Source of the DNA: Azoarcus sp.
GTDB taxonomy: Bacteria > Pseudomonadota > Gammaproteobacteria > Burkholderiales > Rhodocyclaceae
Direction: 5' to 3'
DNA: 52,374 bases
NCBI GenBank assembly: GCA_031258965.1
Contig: JAIRMC010000062.1
Location: 1-52,374, forward strand
Made by a program: the position numbers and the translations under genes. Positions 33,753-43,858 of the stretch are shown piece by piece (position 1 is the stretch's first letter; each line of letters opens with the position of its first letter). The notes under the pieces were generated by a model, which saw only the letters and a list, made by a program, of their open reading frames with translations, was not told where the DNA came from and did not search any database.

Positions 33753-36700
33753 ATGGATTTCCCCCAGAAGCAGGGACTATACGACCCGGCGAACGAACGT
33801 GACGCATGCGGCGTGGGCTTCATCGCCCACATCAAGGGCAGGAAGTCTCACGACATCATTCGGCAGGGTCTGGAAATTCTGGAGAACCTCGACCATCGCG
33901 GCGCGGTCGGGGCCGATCCCCTGCAAGGCGATGGCGCGGGAATCCTGATCCAGATTCCGGACGCGCTCTACCGCGAGGACATGGCGCGCCAGGGCGTGAC
34001 GCTGCCGCCGCCGGGCGAATACGGTGTCGCCATGGTCTTTCTGCCGCAAGAGGCCGCCACTCGCCTGGCCTGTGAGGAAGAACTCGAACGCGCTGCCCGC
34101 GCCGAAGGCCAGATCGTCCTGGGCTGGCGCGACGTGCCGGTCAACCGCGATATGCCCATGTCGCCCGCGGTAAAAGCCACCGAACCCGTCATCCGTCAGC
34201 TTTTCGTCGGGCGCGGTCCAGATGTGATGGTCACCGAAGCACTCGAGCGCAAGCTTTACGTGGCCCGCCGCCGTGCGGCCAACGCCATCGGCGCGCTCGA
34301 TCTCAAACACGGGCGGGCGTATTACGCGGCGTCCTTTTCGGCGCGCACCGTCGGCTACAAGGGCTTGCTGCTGGCCCCGCAGGTGGGCGTCTATTACCGC
34401 GACCTCGCCGACCCGCGCGCGGCCTCGGCGCTGGCGCTCGTACACCAGCGTTTCTCGACCAACACCTTCCCGAGATGGGATCTCGCGCAGCCGTTTCGCT
34501 ACATCGCCCACAATGGCGAAATCAATACCGTACGTGGCAACTACAATTGGATGCGCGCGCGCGAAAAAGGCGTCTCCTCGCCCCTGCTCGGCAACGATCT
34601 CGCCAAGATATGGCCGTTGATCTACCCCGGCCAGTCCGACTCCGCTTCTTTCGACAATGCCCTCGAACTCTTGGTGATGAGCGGCTATTCGATGGCGCAC
34701 GCGGTGATGATGATGATCCCGGAAGCCTGGGAGTCGCATGCCCAGATGGACGAGCGCCGCCGCGCCTTCTACGAATACCATGCCGCGATGATGGAACCGT
34801 GGGACGGCCCTGCCGCCGTGGCCTTTACCGATGGCCGCCAGATTGGCGCGACGCTCGACCGCAACGGGCTGCGCCCGGCGCGCTATCTCGTCACCGACGA
34901 CGACCTCGTGGTGATGGCTTCCGAATCGGGCGTTCTGCCGATTCCCGAGAGCCGGATCATCCGGAAATGGCGTCTGCAACCGGGGAAGATGTTCCTGATC
35001 GACCTCGACCAGGGCCGCATCATCGACGACAAGGAAATCAAGGATTCCCTCGCGCGCGCGCGCCCCTACGCCGACTGGCTCTCCAAGATCAACATCAAGC
35101 TCGACGGGCTGGACGCGCCCGCGCCCGCGCCCGCCGTCCATGCCGCGAGCCTGCTCGACCGCCAGCAGGCGTTCGGCTTCACGCAGGAAGACCTCAAGTT
35201 CATCCTAGAGCCGATGGGTCGCAGCGGCGAGGAAAGCACCGGCTCGATGGGCAACGACTCGCCGCTGGCGGTGCTCTCGAACAAGGAAAAACCACTTTTC
35301 AACTACTTCCGCCAGCTTTTTGCGCAAGTCACCAACCCGCCGATCGACCCGATCCGCGAGCAACTGGTGATGTCGCTGGTTTCCTTCATCGGGCCGAAGC
35401 CCAATCTGCTCGAAATCAACGAAATCAATCCGCCCTTCCGCCTGGAGGTCACGCAGCCGGTGCTCGATTTCGGCGACATGGCGAAGATTCGCAACATCGC
35501 CCGCTACACGCACGAAAAATTCCGTTCGGCGGAACTGGACATCTGTTACCCGGTCGCCTGGGGTCGGGAAGGCGTCGAAGCGCGTCTGGCCTCGCTCTGC
35601 GCCGAGGCCGAAAGCGCGGTGCTGCAAGGCAACAACATCCTGATCGTCTCCGACCGCAAGATTAGCGCCGGGGCGGTAGCGATTCCCGTCCTGCTGGCGC
35701 TGTCGGCGATCCATCAACACCTCGTCGCGCGCGGGCTGCGCACGCGGGCCGGATTGGTGGTCGAAACCGGCAGCGTGCGCGAGACGCACCATTTCGCGGT
35801 GCTCGCCGGTTTTGGCGCGGAGGCGGTACACCCCTATGTCACGCTCGAAACCCTGCAACAAATCGCGGGCAGCCCCGAAAAAGGCGAGGAATACATCCAC
35901 AACTTCGTCAAGGCAGTGGGCAAGGGTTTGCGCAAGGTAATGTCCAAAATGGGCATCTCCACTTACATGTCCTATACTGGCGCGCAGATCTTCGAGGCTG
36001 TCGGCCTGCGGCGGGCTTTTGTCGATCGCTACTTCAACGGCACATCCAGCCAGGTGGAAGGCATCGGTCTCTTCGAGGTCATGGAAGAGACGATTCGCCT
36101 GCACCGCAAGGCGTTCAGTGCGGATCCCGTGCTCGTCGACATGCTCGACCCTGGCGGCGAATACGCTTTCCGCATCCGGGGCGACGAGCACATGTGGACG
36201 CCGGACGCCATCGCCAAACTCCAGCACTCGACGCGCGCCGGTAAATACGACAGCTACAAGGAATACGCGAACATCATCAATGACCAGGGCCGCCGCCACA
36301 TGACCCTGCGCGGTCTGTTTGAGCTGAAGCCCGCCGGGGCGCCGGTTCCGCTCGACGAAGTAGAACCGGCGCGCGAAATCGTCAAACGCTTTGCCACCGG
36401 GGCCATGTCGCTCGGTTCGATCTCCACCGAGGCCCACACCACGCTCGCGCTTGCCATGAACCGCATTGGCGGCCGCTCCAACACTGGCGAGGGCGGCGAA
36501 GACCCGCGCCGTTTCAGGCCCGTCGCGCGCGTTATGAAACTGTCACAACTGATCGGCGAATCGCGCGTCGAGCGCGACATCGATCTCCTCGTCGGCGATT
36601 CCCTGCGCTCCTCGATCAAGCAGGTGGCCTCTGGCCGTTTCGGCGTCACCGCCGAATACCTGGCCAATGCCGACCAGATACAGATCAAAATGGCCCAAGG

Positions 36701-38417
36701 GGCCAAACCCGGCGAGGGCGGCCAGTTGCCGGGACACAAAGTCTCCGAATACATCGGCTTTTTACGCCACTCGGTGCCGGGCGTCATCCTGATTTCCCCG
36801 CCGCCGCATCACGACATCTATTCCATCGAAGACCTGGCGCAGCTTATCCACGACCTGAAGAACGTCAATTCGCGGGCGGACATTTCGGTCAAACTCGTCT
36901 CCGAGATCGGCGTTGGCACCGTCGCCGCCGGGGTGGCGAAAGCCAAGGCCGACCACATCGTGATCTCCGGCCATGACGGCGGTACGGGCGCGTCGCCTCT
37001 CTCGTCAATCAAGCACGCCGGTTCGCCCTGGGAGCTGGGTCTTGCTGAAACACAGCAAACCTTGGTCATCAACCGCTTGCGCGGGCGGGTGAGGCTTCAG
37101 GTCGACGGCCAGATGAAAACGGGCCGCGACGTTGTGATCGGCGCGCTGCTTGGCGCCGATGAATTCGGCTTTTCCACCGCGCCGCTGGTCGTCGAGGGCT
37201 GCGTAATGATGCGCAAATGCCACCTCAACACCTGTCCGGTCGGCGTCGCCACACAAGATCCGGTGTTGCGCCGCCGCTTTTCCGGCCAGCCCGAGCACGT
37301 CGTCAACTACTTCTTCTTCGTCGCTGAAGAAGTCCGCGAACTCATGGCACAGCTTGGCATCCGCAAGTTCGACGATCTCATTGGGCGCTCTGATCTCATC
37401 GACATGAAAAAAGGCATCGCGCACTGGAAAGCGCGCGGTCTCGACTACAGCCGCATTTTTTACCGGCCCGATGCTCCCTCCGGCGTGGCGCGGCTGCATC
37501 GAGAAACCCAGGATCACGGCCTTGCCAAGGCGCTCGACAACCAGATTCTCGAACGCGCCGCGCCCGCGCTGGCGCACGGCGAAAAAGTCGAAATCGACGT
37601 GTCGGTGAAAAACATCCACCGCACCGTCGGCGCGATGCTCTCCGGCGCGGTTGCCGCCCGGCACGGACGAGCCGGACTGCCCGAGGACAGCGTTCGCATC
37701 CGCCTCACCGGCACGGCGGGGCAATCGTTCGCCGCCTTCCTTGCGCGCGGCGTCACCCTCGAACTTATCGGCGAGGGCAACGACTACGTCGGCAAGGGGC
37801 TTTCAGGCGGGCGCGTCATCGTGCGGCCGCACGCCGACTTTCAGGGCGCGAGCGGCAACAACATCATCATCGGCAACACCGTGCTCTACGGCGCCACCGA
37901 AGGTGAAGCATATTTCGCGGGCGTCGCGGGCGAGCGTTTCGCGGTGCGCAACTCCGGCGCGACGGCGGTGATCGAAGGCGTTGGCGACCACGGCTGCGAA
38001 TACATGACCGGCGGCACGGTCGTCGTCCTCGGCCAGACCGGACGCAACTTCGCGGCGGGCATGTCGGGCGGCGTCGCCTACGTGCTCGACACCACTGGCG
38101 ACTTCAAAGGGCTGTGCAACCTGTCGCAAGTCACCCTCGAACCCTTGCCTGCCCCTGACGGTACGATGTCCGCCGCCGCCGACGAACTCGCCGCCGCCGG
38201 ACGCGCCGACATCGACCATCTGTCGATGCGGGACGAAGTCATCCTCAAGGGCCTGATCGGACGCCATGTGCGCTTCACGGGCAGTGAGCGCGCCCGCCAC
38301 ATCCTCGAAAACTGGGAAGGGTGGCGGGGCCGCTTCGTCAAGGTCATGCCTAACGAATATCGCCGCGCGCTCGGCGAAATTGCCGCGCGGCGTCAGCAGC
38401 AACGGGAGGTTGCATAA
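33753..38417 (+). CDS. gltB: glutamate synthase large subunit GltB
   Basis: A 1554-residue GltB. It makes glutamate from glutamine and 2-oxoglutarate. The amidotransferase domain begins at the processed nucleophile C19 (DACGVGF). The central and FMN-binding synthase domains follow, with the [3Fe-4S] ligands C1150, C1156 and C1161. The C-terminal domain carries the GXGXG beta-helix. The frame opens at 33690 and an ATG also exists at 33744; the ATG at 33753 has GAGG at proper spacing. gltD follows after one base. Confidence 0.97.
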   Translation: MDFPQKQGLYDPANERDACGVGFIAHIKGRKSHDIIRQGLEILENLDHRGAVGADPLQGDGAGILIQIPDALYREDMARQGVTLPPPGEYGVAMVFLPQEAATRLACEEELERAARAEGQIVLGWRDVPVNRDMPMSPAVKATEPVIRQLFVGRGPDVMVTEALERKLYVARRRAANAIGALDLKHGRAYYAASFSARTVGYKGLLLAPQVGVYYRDLADPRAASALALVHQRFSTNTFPRWDLAQPFRYIAHNGEINTVRGNYNWMRAREKGVSSPLLGNDLAKIWPLIYPGQSDSASFDNALELLVMSGYSMAHAVMMMIPEAWESHAQMDERRRAFYEYHAAMMEPWDGPAAVAFTDGRQIGATLDRNGLRPARYLVTDDDLVVMASESGVLPIPESRIIRKWRLQPGKMFLIDLDQGRIIDDKEIKDSLARARPYADWLSKINIKLDGLDAPAPAPAVHAASLLDRQQAFGFTQEDLKFILEPMGRSGEESTGSMGNDSPLAVLSNKEKPLFNYFRQLFAQVTNPPIDPIREQLVMSLVSFIGPKPNLLEINEINPPFRLEVTQPVLDFGDMAKIRNIARYTHEKFRSAELDICYPVAWGREGVEARLASLCAEAESAVLQGNNILIVSDRKISAGAVAIPVLLALSAIHQHLVARGLRTRAGLVVETGSVRETHHFAVLAGFGAEAVHPYVTLETLQQIAGSPEKGEEYIHNFVKAVGKGLRKVMSKMGISTYMSYTGAQIFEAVGLRRAFVDRYFNGTSSQVEGIGLFEVMEETIRLHRKAFSADPVLVDMLDPGGEYAFRIRGDEHMWTPDAIAKLQHSTRAGKYDSYKEYANIINDQGRRHMTLRGLFELKPAGAPVPLDEVEPAREIVKRFATGAMSLGSISTEAHTTLALAMNRIGGRSNTGEGGEDPRRFRPVARVMKLSQLIGESRVERDIDLLVGDSLRSSIKQVASGRFGVTAEYLANADQIQIKMAQGAKPGEGGQLPGHKVSEYIGFLRHSVPGVILISPPPHHDIYSIEDLAQLIHDLKNVNSRADISVKLVSEIGVGTVAAGVAKAKADHIVISGHDGGTGASPLSSIKHAGSPWELGLAETQQTLVINRLRGRVRLQVDGQMKTGRDVVIGALLGADEFGFSTAPLVVEGCVMMRKCHLNTCPVGVATQDPVLRRRFSGQPEHVVNYFFFVAEEVRELMAQLGIRKFDDLIGRSDLIDMKKGIAHWKARGLDYSRIFYRPDAPSGVARLHRETQDHGLAKALDNQILERAAPALAHGEKVEIDVSVKNIHRTVGAMLSGAVAARHGRAGLPEDSVRIRLTGTAGQSFAAFLARGVTLELIGEGNDYVGKGLSGGRVIVRPHADFQGASGNNIIIGNTVLYGATEGEAYFAGVAGERFAVRNSGATAVIEGVGDHGCEYMTGGTVVVLGQTGRNFAAGMSGGVAYVLDTTGDFKGLCNLSQVTLEPLPAPDGTMSAAADELAAAGRADIDHLSMRDEVILKGLIGRHVRFTGSERARHILENWEGWRGRFVKVMPNEYRRALGEIAARRQQQREVA

Positions 38418-38418
38418 A

Positions 38419-39885
38419 ATGGGCAAACCCACCGGCTTTCTTGAATTTCCCCGCCAAGCGCAGGAATACCTGCCCGTTGCCGAACGTATCCGCAACTACA
38501 AGGAATTCACGCTCCGCCTCGCCGACGACAAGGCGCAGATACAGGGCGCGCGCTGCATGGACTGTGGCATTCCGTTTTGCAACAACGCCTGTCCTGTCAA
38601 CAACATCATTCCCGACTGGAACGACCTCGTCTTTCGTGGACAATGGCAGCGCGCGATCACCGTGCTGCATTCGACCAACAACTTCCCCGAGTTTACGGGC
38701 CGCGTCTGCCCTTCGCCTTGCGAGGCCGCTTGCACCCTGGGCTACAACGCCGAGGCGGTCGGCATCAAATCCATTGAACAGGCCATCATCGACAAAGCCT
38801 GGAGCGAAGGTTGGGTGCATCCGCAACCGTCGGCGGCGAAAACCGGCAAGAAAGTGGCCGTGGTCGGCGGCGGCCCGGCGGGTTTGGCGGCGGCGCAACA
38901 GCTTGCGCGGGCCGGTCACGACGTCACTGTATTCGAGAAAAACAACTACGTCGGCGGTCTTTTGCGTTACGGCATTCCCGACTTCAAGCTCGATAAAAGC
39001 ATCATCGACCGTCGCGTGGCGCAAATGGAAGCCGAAGGGGTGACATTCCGCACCGGCGTTCTCGTCGGCGCAAAAGCCCTGCCAGCGGGCATCTCCAGCG
39101 ATGCAAAAGAAACCCTTGCCGCCGACAGCCTGCTCGCCGGGTTCGACGCCATCGTGTTGGCGGGCGGCTCGGAGACGCCGCGCGACCTGCCCGTGCCGGG
39201 GCGCGAACTTGTCGGCGTGCATTTCGCGCTCGAATTCCTCATCCCGCAAAACCGTCAGGTCGCGGGCGAGGCGTCCAACCCGATCCCGGCGGCGGATTGC
39301 AACGTCGTTGTCATTGGCGGCGGCGATACCGGCGCCGACTGCGTGGGCACCAGCTACCGCCACGGCGCGAAAACCGTCACCCAGTTCGAACTCATGCCGC
39401 GCCCGCCCGAACAGGAAAACAAGGCGCTCACCTGGCCGTACTGGCCGAACAAACTGCGCACATCCTCCTCGCACCTCGAAGGCGAAACGCGGCGCGAATA
39501 CGCAATTGCCACCCAGGAATTCATCGGCAAGAACGGCAAGCTCACGGGTGTAAAAACCGTGCGGCTGGACTGGAACGGCAATCGCATGAGCGAAATCCCC
39601 GGCTCGGAAGAAATCTTCCCCGCCGAAAGAGTCTTCCTGGCGATGGGCTTCACCAGCCCCGTGGCGGGCGTACTCGACGCTTTCGGCGTGGCAAAAGACC
39701 CGCGCGGCAACGCCAAGGCCACCACCGAAGCCACGGGCGGCTACGCGACCAGCGTCCCCAAAGTCTTTGCCGCCGGAGATATGCGGCGCGGCCAGTCGCT
39801 GGTCGTGTGGGCCATCCGCGAAGGACGGCAATGCGCAAGAGCAGTGGACGAGTTCTTGATGGGCACGAGCGTGCTGCCGCGATAG
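38419..39885 (+). CDS. gltD: glutamate synthase small subunit GltD
   Basis: A 488-residue GltD that supplies electrons from NAD(P)H. The two N-terminal low-potential [4Fe-4S] motifs read [14 protein letters not shown] and [11 protein letters not shown]. The FAD domain begins [10 protein letters not shown] and the pyridine-nucleotide domain [14 protein letters not shown] precedes the ATG. With gltB it assimilates ammonium via the GS-GOGAT cycle, fitting a diazotroph. Confidence 0.97.
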   Translation: MGKPTGFLEFPRQAQEYLPVAERIRNYKEFTLRLADDKAQIQGARCMDCGIPFCNNACPVNNIIPDWNDLVFRGQWQRAITVLHSTNNFPEFTGRVCPSPCEAACTLGYNAEAVGIKSIEQAIIDKAWSEGWVHPQPSAAKTGKKVAVVGGGPAGLAAAQQLARAGHDVTVFEKNNYVGGLLRYGIPDFKLDKSIIDRRVAQMEAEGVTFRTGVLVGAKALPAGISSDAKETLAADSLLAGFDAIVLAGGSETPRDLPVPGRELVGVHFALEFLIPQNRQVAGEASNPIPAADCNVVVIGGGDTGADCVGTSYRHGAKTVTQFELMPRPPEQENKALTWPYWPNKLRTSSSHLEGETRREYAIATQEFIGKNGKLTGVKTVRLDWNGNRMSEIPGSEEIFPAERVFLAMGFTSPVAGVLDAFGVAKDPRGNAKATTEATGGYATSVPKVFAAGDMRRGQSLVVWAIREGRQCARAVDEFLMGTSVLPR

Positions 39886-39915
39886 CCTGGGGATGTTGTA
39901 GCGTGGCACGGAAAC

Positions 39916-40000
39916 GGTGGGTTGGCAGAGAGGTCGATTGCACTGGTCTTGAAAACCAGCAACGGGTAACCGTTCCAGGGTTCGAATCCCTGACCCACCG
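39916..40000 (+). tRNA. tRNA-Ser (UGA anticodon)
   Basis: Acceptor GGTGGGT / ACCCACC pairs perfectly. The anticodon stem CTGGT/ACCAG encloses loop CTTGAAA with anticodon TGA. A long variable arm (AACGG/CCGTT) marks tRNA-Ser, and the T arm is CAGGG/CCCTG with TTCGAA. Position 73 is G and CCA is not encoded. Confidence 0.95.
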
Positions 40001-40002
40001 CC

Positions 40003-40191
40003 GCCGACAGCGGACTGGCGGCGCATGCGTGGGGCGGCATCACCTACAGCGCGACGAGCGTGCCGGAGCCGGAAATGTGGGCGATGCTGCTGGCGGGGCT
40101 GGGCGTGATGGGTGCACCCGCCCGGCGGCGCACCCGCAAAACCGGATGGCTTCAGGCATGTCTGATCCCTGAACAGCCGCCCGGTTACTGA
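40003..40191 (+). pseudogene. C-terminal remnant of a PEP-CTERM protein
   Basis: Directly after the tRNA a frame reads GGITYSATS, then the sorting signal VPEPE, a hydrophobic stretch WAMLLAGLGVMG and an Arg-rich end ARRRTRK, ending at TGA. This is a PEP-CTERM domain, which targets proteins to an exosortase-type export and anchoring system. No start codon or upstream domain exists: the frame runs back into the tRNA. The rest of the gene is lost or lies elsewhere. Confidence 0.8.
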
Positions 40192-40470
40192 CGCATCTGC
40201 ACCAGATCCTCCCCGCGCAATCCAGTGGTTTTGAGCACGATCTCAAAATCGACACCACAAGCCAGCATCGCCCGGGCAATTTCCAGGGATGCGCTACGGC
40301 GTCCCCCCTCAAGTCCTTCCGAGCGGCCTTGTTCCAGCTCCTTTCCCAGCCCGATCCGTTCTAGTTCTTCGGCTATGGTCATGGTTCCCTCCTCGTAATC
40401 CGGCAAGCGGCGCGCCAGTTGTTCGACGAAGTCTCGCGGCCTGCCCGTGTTGCCTGCTTGCAGTTTTTCC
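40185..40470 (-). pseudogene. Rpn/PD-(D/E)XK nuclease-family C-terminal remnant
   Basis: The minus strand reads GRPRDFVEQLARRLPDYEE, then MTIAEELERIGL and a Glu/Gly/Arg-rich coil, ending in the segment TGLRGEDLVQMRQ. This is how recombination-promoting nuclease/transposase (Rpn, DUF4351-like) proteins end. The nuclease domain itself is absent, so it is a fragment. Its stop overlaps that of the PEP-CTERM remnant, end to end. The upstream sequence to about 40730 has several weak frames that I cannot name. Confidence 0.5.
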
Positions 40471-40619
40471 TGTCCAGATGGGCGCGCATTGCGGCGGCGC
40501 GCGCTAACTTGCCCGTATACGTGAGCAGGTATACACTTCGGACGCTCCGGGGCGGGTTGGGAGCGCTGGCCTTTTTGCGGTGCGTTCGAGGTTTTCCCCC
40601 TTCCGGCTTACCTGATTCC

Positions 40620-40654
40620 AACAGGCCGCACAGTTTGTGTGGCCTGTTTTCTTT
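40620..40654 (+). terminator. strong hairpin with T-rich tail upstream of ccoI
   Basis: AACAGGCCGCACA pairs with TGTGTGGCCTGTT over a GTT loop (13 pairs, one G-U), followed by TTCTTT. It looks like a Rho-independent terminator left by the broken region, or insulation of ccoI. Confidence 0.65.
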
Positions 40655-40702
40655 GGCGCGTCCAATGTTCGTCGCTGCCAGTTCCGAATGCGTGTCCAGG
40701 CC

Positions 40703-43180
40703 ATGAGTCCGAATTCCCCGCTTTCCACGGCATCCACCGCTACCGAACCAGCCTGTTACCACTGCGGTTTGCCGGTGCCGTCGGGGACGGATTACCGGGT
40801 GGTCGTGGAAGGGGTGGAGCGCCGCATGTGCTGCGCGGGTTGCGAGGCAGTGGCGCAGGCAATCGTCGGCAATGGCTTGTCCGGCTATTATCGCCACCGC
40901 GACGCCATGCCCGAAAAACGCGCCGAGGCGATGCCGGATGAGTTGCGCGACCTGGGGCTTTTCGATCATCCCGAGTTCCAGCAGGGTTTCGTGCGCCCGG
41001 TGGGCGAGCATGAGCGCGAGGCTTCGCTGATCCTCGAAGGCATTACCTGCGCCGCTTGCGTGTGGCTCAATGAACAGCATGTTGCCCGCCAGCCGGGGGT
41101 TTCGGCGGTGCAGATCAATTACGCCACCCGGCGCGCCCGCGTGCGATGGGATGAGCGCCAGATCAAGCTCTCCGGCATTCTGGCGGCGATCCAGGCCATT
41201 GGCTATCGCGCTTATCCTTACGATGCCGCGCGCGCCGAGCAGGTGGCCGACCGCGAGCGGCGTTCGATGTTGTGGCGGGTCTTCGTCGCCGGTTTCGGCA
41301 TGATGCAGGTGATGATGTACGCCTTCCCGGCCTACATGGCGGGCGATGGCGACATGACCGCGGATATGGAACTCCTGCTGCGCTGGGCGAGTTTGATCCT
41401 GACCCTGCCGGTAGTGCTGTATTCGGCGGCGCCGTTTTTCCAGCGCGCTTGGCGCGACATCCGCCTGCGCCGCCTGGGGATGGATGTGCCGGTCGCGCTC
41501 GGCGTCGGCAGCGCGTTCCTGGCGAGCCTGTGGGCGACTCTGACGCATGGGCCGGTGGTTTATTTCGATTCGGTGACGATGTTCGTGTTTTTCCTGCTTG
41601 GCGGGCGCTATCTTGAAATGCTGGCGCGGCAGCGGGCGGTGCGCGGCATCGAGGAGTTGGGCAAAGTGTTGCCCGCGTTCAGCGAACGCCTGCCGGACTG
41701 GCCGCGCCCCGGCAGCGAGCGTGTGCCGGTGTCGCAACTCGCGCCGGGAGATCATGTGCGGGTACGTCCGGGAGAGGTGGCGCCGGTCGATGGGGTCGTG
41801 GTCGAAGGCGTGAGCGAGGCCAATGAGGCGCTGCTGACAGGTGAGAGCCGCCCCGTGCCCAAGGCGGCGGGCGCGCCGCTCACTGGCGGCAGCATCAATG
41901 TTTCCAGTCCGCTCGTGCTGCGGGTCGAGCAGGTGGGCGACGGCACACGGTTGGCGGCGATCCGCCGCCTAATGGAGCGGGCCGCGAGCGAGAAGCCGCG
42001 ACTGGCGACGCTTTCCGACCGGCTAGCGGCGCGTTTCGTCGTGGCCTTGCTGGCGCTGGCGACAGTGGCCGGGGTTGCGTGGTATTTCGTCGAACCGTCG
42101 CGGGCCTTGTGGGTGTTCGTGTCGGTGCTGGTGGTGGCCTGCCCTTGCGCCCTGTCCCTGGCGACGCCGACCGCGCTCACGGTGGCGACCGACGCGTTGG
42201 CGCGCATGGGGGTGCTAGTGACGCGCGGGTACGCGATAGAAACGCTGGCGCGCGTCAATCATTATGTGTTCGACAAGACCGGCACGCTGACCATGGGGCG
42301 GATGACAGTGGAAGAAGTGCTTCCGCTCGGCGGGATGGACGCCGATGCGCTGTGTGCGCTCGGCGCGGCGCTGGAGCAGGGATCGGAGCATCCGGTCGCG
42401 CTTGGTTTGCGCGCGGCGGCGGACGGCAAGCCGCCGGTCGCGGTCAGCGGCGTGCTTGCGGAAACCGGACAGGGGATGTCCGGGCGCTACGATGCCGGGG
42501 CGGTGTGGATCGGCCGCCCGGATTTCGTCGCCGCGCGGTTGGGGCAGCCATTGCCCGCCGAGACTGCCGCGCTGGAGGCAAAAGCGGGCACAGTGGTGGC
42601 CCTGGCCGATGAACGGAGCTGGCTCGGGCTGTTCCGCTTGGCCGATACCTTGCGTCCGGCGGCGACCGATCTAATCTGCCAGCTTGACGCGGCGGGAATT
42701 CCGGCGACGATCCTGTCGGGTGATGCGCCGGCGGCGGCGGCGGCGGCGGGGCGCGAGCTGGGTATCGCCGATGCGCGCGGTGGCATGACGCCGCAGGACA
42801 AATTGACGTTCATCACGGGCTTGCAAAACGATCCGGCCAAGGTGGTGGCGATGGTCGGCGACGGGGTAAACGACGCGCCGGTGTTGGCGCAGGCACATGT
42901 CTCGGTGGCAGTGGGCAGCGGCACCGACCTCGCGCGCAACCAGGCCGACATCGTGCTGCTTGGCGAAGACCTCGCCCGGCTTGCCGAAGGGGCCGGGGTG
43001 GCGCGCAAGACATTGCGCATCATCCGGCAGAATTTGTGGTGGTCGTTCGCATACAATTTTTCCGCCGTGCCGTTGGCGATGACCGGCTGGGTGACGCCCC
43101 TGATGGCAGGCGTCGGCATGGCCGGCAGTTCGCTGTTGGTTGTTCTCAATGCGTTGCGCTTGCAGCGCCGCCGGGAGTGA
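40703..43180 (+). CDS. ccoI: cbb3-oxidase copper P1B-ATPase CcoI
   Basis: An 825-residue copper-exporting P-type ATPase that loads Cu for the cbb3 oxidase. The N-terminus has the FixI/CcoI-type cysteines CYHCG and CCAGC, then an HMA domain with C116-AA-C119. The transmembrane CPC motif is C480-P-C482, phosphorylation D524 is in DKTGTLT, and the hinge is GDGVNDAP. ccoS follows directly. The ribosome site is weak. The gene carries no visible FNR box of its own. Confidence 0.94.
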   Translation: MSPNSPLSTASTATEPACYHCGLPVPSGTDYRVVVEGVERRMCCAGCEAVAQAIVGNGLSGYYRHRDAMPEKRAEAMPDELRDLGLFDHPEFQQGFVRPVGEHEREASLILEGITCAACVWLNEQHVARQPGVSAVQINYATRRARVRWDERQIKLSGILAAIQAIGYRAYPYDAARAEQVADRERRSMLWRVFVAGFGMMQVMMYAFPAYMAGDGDMTADMELLLRWASLILTLPVVLYSAAPFFQRAWRDIRLRRLGMDVPVALGVGSAFLASLWATLTHGPVVYFDSVTMFVFFLLGGRYLEMLARQRAVRGIEELGKVLPAFSERLPDWPRPGSERVPVSQLAPGDHVRVRPGEVAPVDGVVVEGVSEANEALLTGESRPVPKAAGAPLTGGSINVSSPLVLRVEQVGDGTRLAAIRRLMERAASEKPRLATLSDRLAARFVVALLALATVAGVAWYFVEPSRALWVFVSVLVVACPCALSLATPTALTVATDALARMGVLVTRGYAIETLARVNHYVFDKTGTLTMGRMTVEEVLPLGGMDADALCALGAALEQGSEHPVALGLRAAADGKPPVAVSGVLAETGQGMSGRYDAGAVWIGRPDFVAARLGQPLPAETAALEAKAGTVVALADERSWLGLFRLADTLRPAATDLICQLDAAGIPATILSGDAPAAAAAAGRELGIADARGGMTPQDKLTFITGLQNDPAKVVAMVGDGVNDAPVLAQAHVSVAVGSGTDLARNQADIVLLGEDLARLAEGAGVARKTLRIIRQNLWWSFAYNFSAVPLAMTGWVTPLMAGVGMAGSSLLVVLNALRLQRRRE

Positions 43181-43187
43181 GCCAGGA

Positions 43188-43385
43188 ATGGAAAGTCTTT
43201 ATTTGTTGATTCCGCTCTCGATTGTGCTGGTTTTTATAATCGGCGCGCTGTTTTGGTGGTCGTTGCGCACTGGGCAGTACGACGATCTCGAAGGCCCGGC
43301 ATATCGGATTCTGCTTGACGACCGGGACGAATTCCGGCAAGAGGGAAAGGGGGGCGAGGCAACGCCAGAGGCCGAACAAAATTGA
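43188..43385 (+). CDS. ccoS: cbb3 oxidase maturation protein CcoS
   Basis: A 65-residue single-pass membrane protein needed for cofactor insertion in cbb3 oxidase. A helix (about 4-25) is followed by the family motif WWSLRTGQYDDLEGPAYRIL. It begins eight bases after the ccoI stop, with AGGA at the start. Confidence 0.92.
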   Translation: MESLYLLIPLSIVLVFIIGALFWWSLRTGQYDDLEGPAYRILLDDRDEFRQEGKGGEATPEAEQN

Positions 43386-43421
43386 TTCGCAACGAAACTT
43401 GTTCGTGAATTGTCGGCAACT

Positions 43422-43435
43422 TTGATCCAGGTCAA
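43422..43435. promoter_or_regulatory. FNR/ANR box of the candidate small RNA
   Basis: TTGAT-CCAG-GTCAA matches TTGAT-N4-ATCAA at nine of ten positions. Its centre (43428.5) is 41.5 bases before a start at about 43470, the class II spacing, with CATACT as a -10 element at 43457-43462. Confidence 0.75.
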
Positions 43436-43469
43436 TGGAATACAACGAAAACGCGGCATACTAGCCCCA

Positions 43470-43573
43470 GTTTTGCGCGGTGGCCGGAGTCGAGGGAGAA
43501 ACGCTCGGTTGCCGTGAGGGTTTGATGTCTCTCTGTTGGGGTTGGGGGTGCGTGCCATGCGCACCCTTTTTTT
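43470..43573 (+). ncRNA. candidate FNR-controlled small RNA
   Basis: A complete transcription unit without a gene: FNR box and -10 element, about 104 bases, and a strong terminator. The transcript can form a 9-pair hairpin (43478-43486 with 43506-43514), an exposed purine-rich loop with GAGGGAGAAA, a G/U-rich single-stranded stretch and the terminator hairpin. Size and control resemble the anaerobic sRNA class of E. coli FnrS, but the sequence does not look alike to me. A mini-frame from 43526 is Cys/Trp-rich and runs through the terminator; a leader-peptide role is the alternative. Confidence 0.45.
43546..43573 (+). terminator. Rho-independent terminator between ccoS and ccoN
   Basis: GGGTGCG / CGCACCC with a 7-base loop, followed at once by T7. 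Confidence 0.85.
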
Positions 43574-43610
43574 GTTTACGTTTTGCCCCAAAGTGCGTGA
43601 TGTATTGTCG

Positions 43611-43642
43611 AAATGGATTTGTGCACTGCCGCAAATCCATTT
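43611..43642. repeat. 11-bp inverted repeat upstream of ccoN
   Basis: AAATGGATTTG and CAAATCCATTT, perfect arms around a 10-base loop, between the terminator and the ccoN FNR box. Confidence 0.75.
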
Positions 43643-43733
43643 GTGCGCCGCCGCATTTTATTTTTTATCGTGTTGTCGCAAATTGACGGGGTTTCGCTGG
43701 CTCGCGGACTGCAATACAATTCACAACCGCAAC

Positions 43734-43747
43734 TTGATCTGTATCAA
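43734..43747. promoter_or_regulatory. FNR/ANR box of the ccoNOQP operon
   Basis: TTGAT-CTGT-ATCAA, a perfect consensus. Its centre is 41.5 bases before a start near 43782; a -10-like TATCCT lies at 43769-43774. ccoN starts 77 bases later. This fits low-oxygen induction of cbb3 oxidase. Confidence 0.9.
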
Positions 43748-43858
43748 ATTGTATATCCCGCCCAAAGGTATCCTTCGCCCGACGGCAACGGTGGGGTTTC
43801 TCACGGTTGTTGGCGTTGTGGTGTCGAGAGGGGTTTTGTCAACTAAGAGGTGACTCAT

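Noticed and set aside
43526-43686. Cys/Trp-rich small protein starting at 43526
   Set aside because: It runs through a strong terminator and changes character after it; an sRNA explains the region better.
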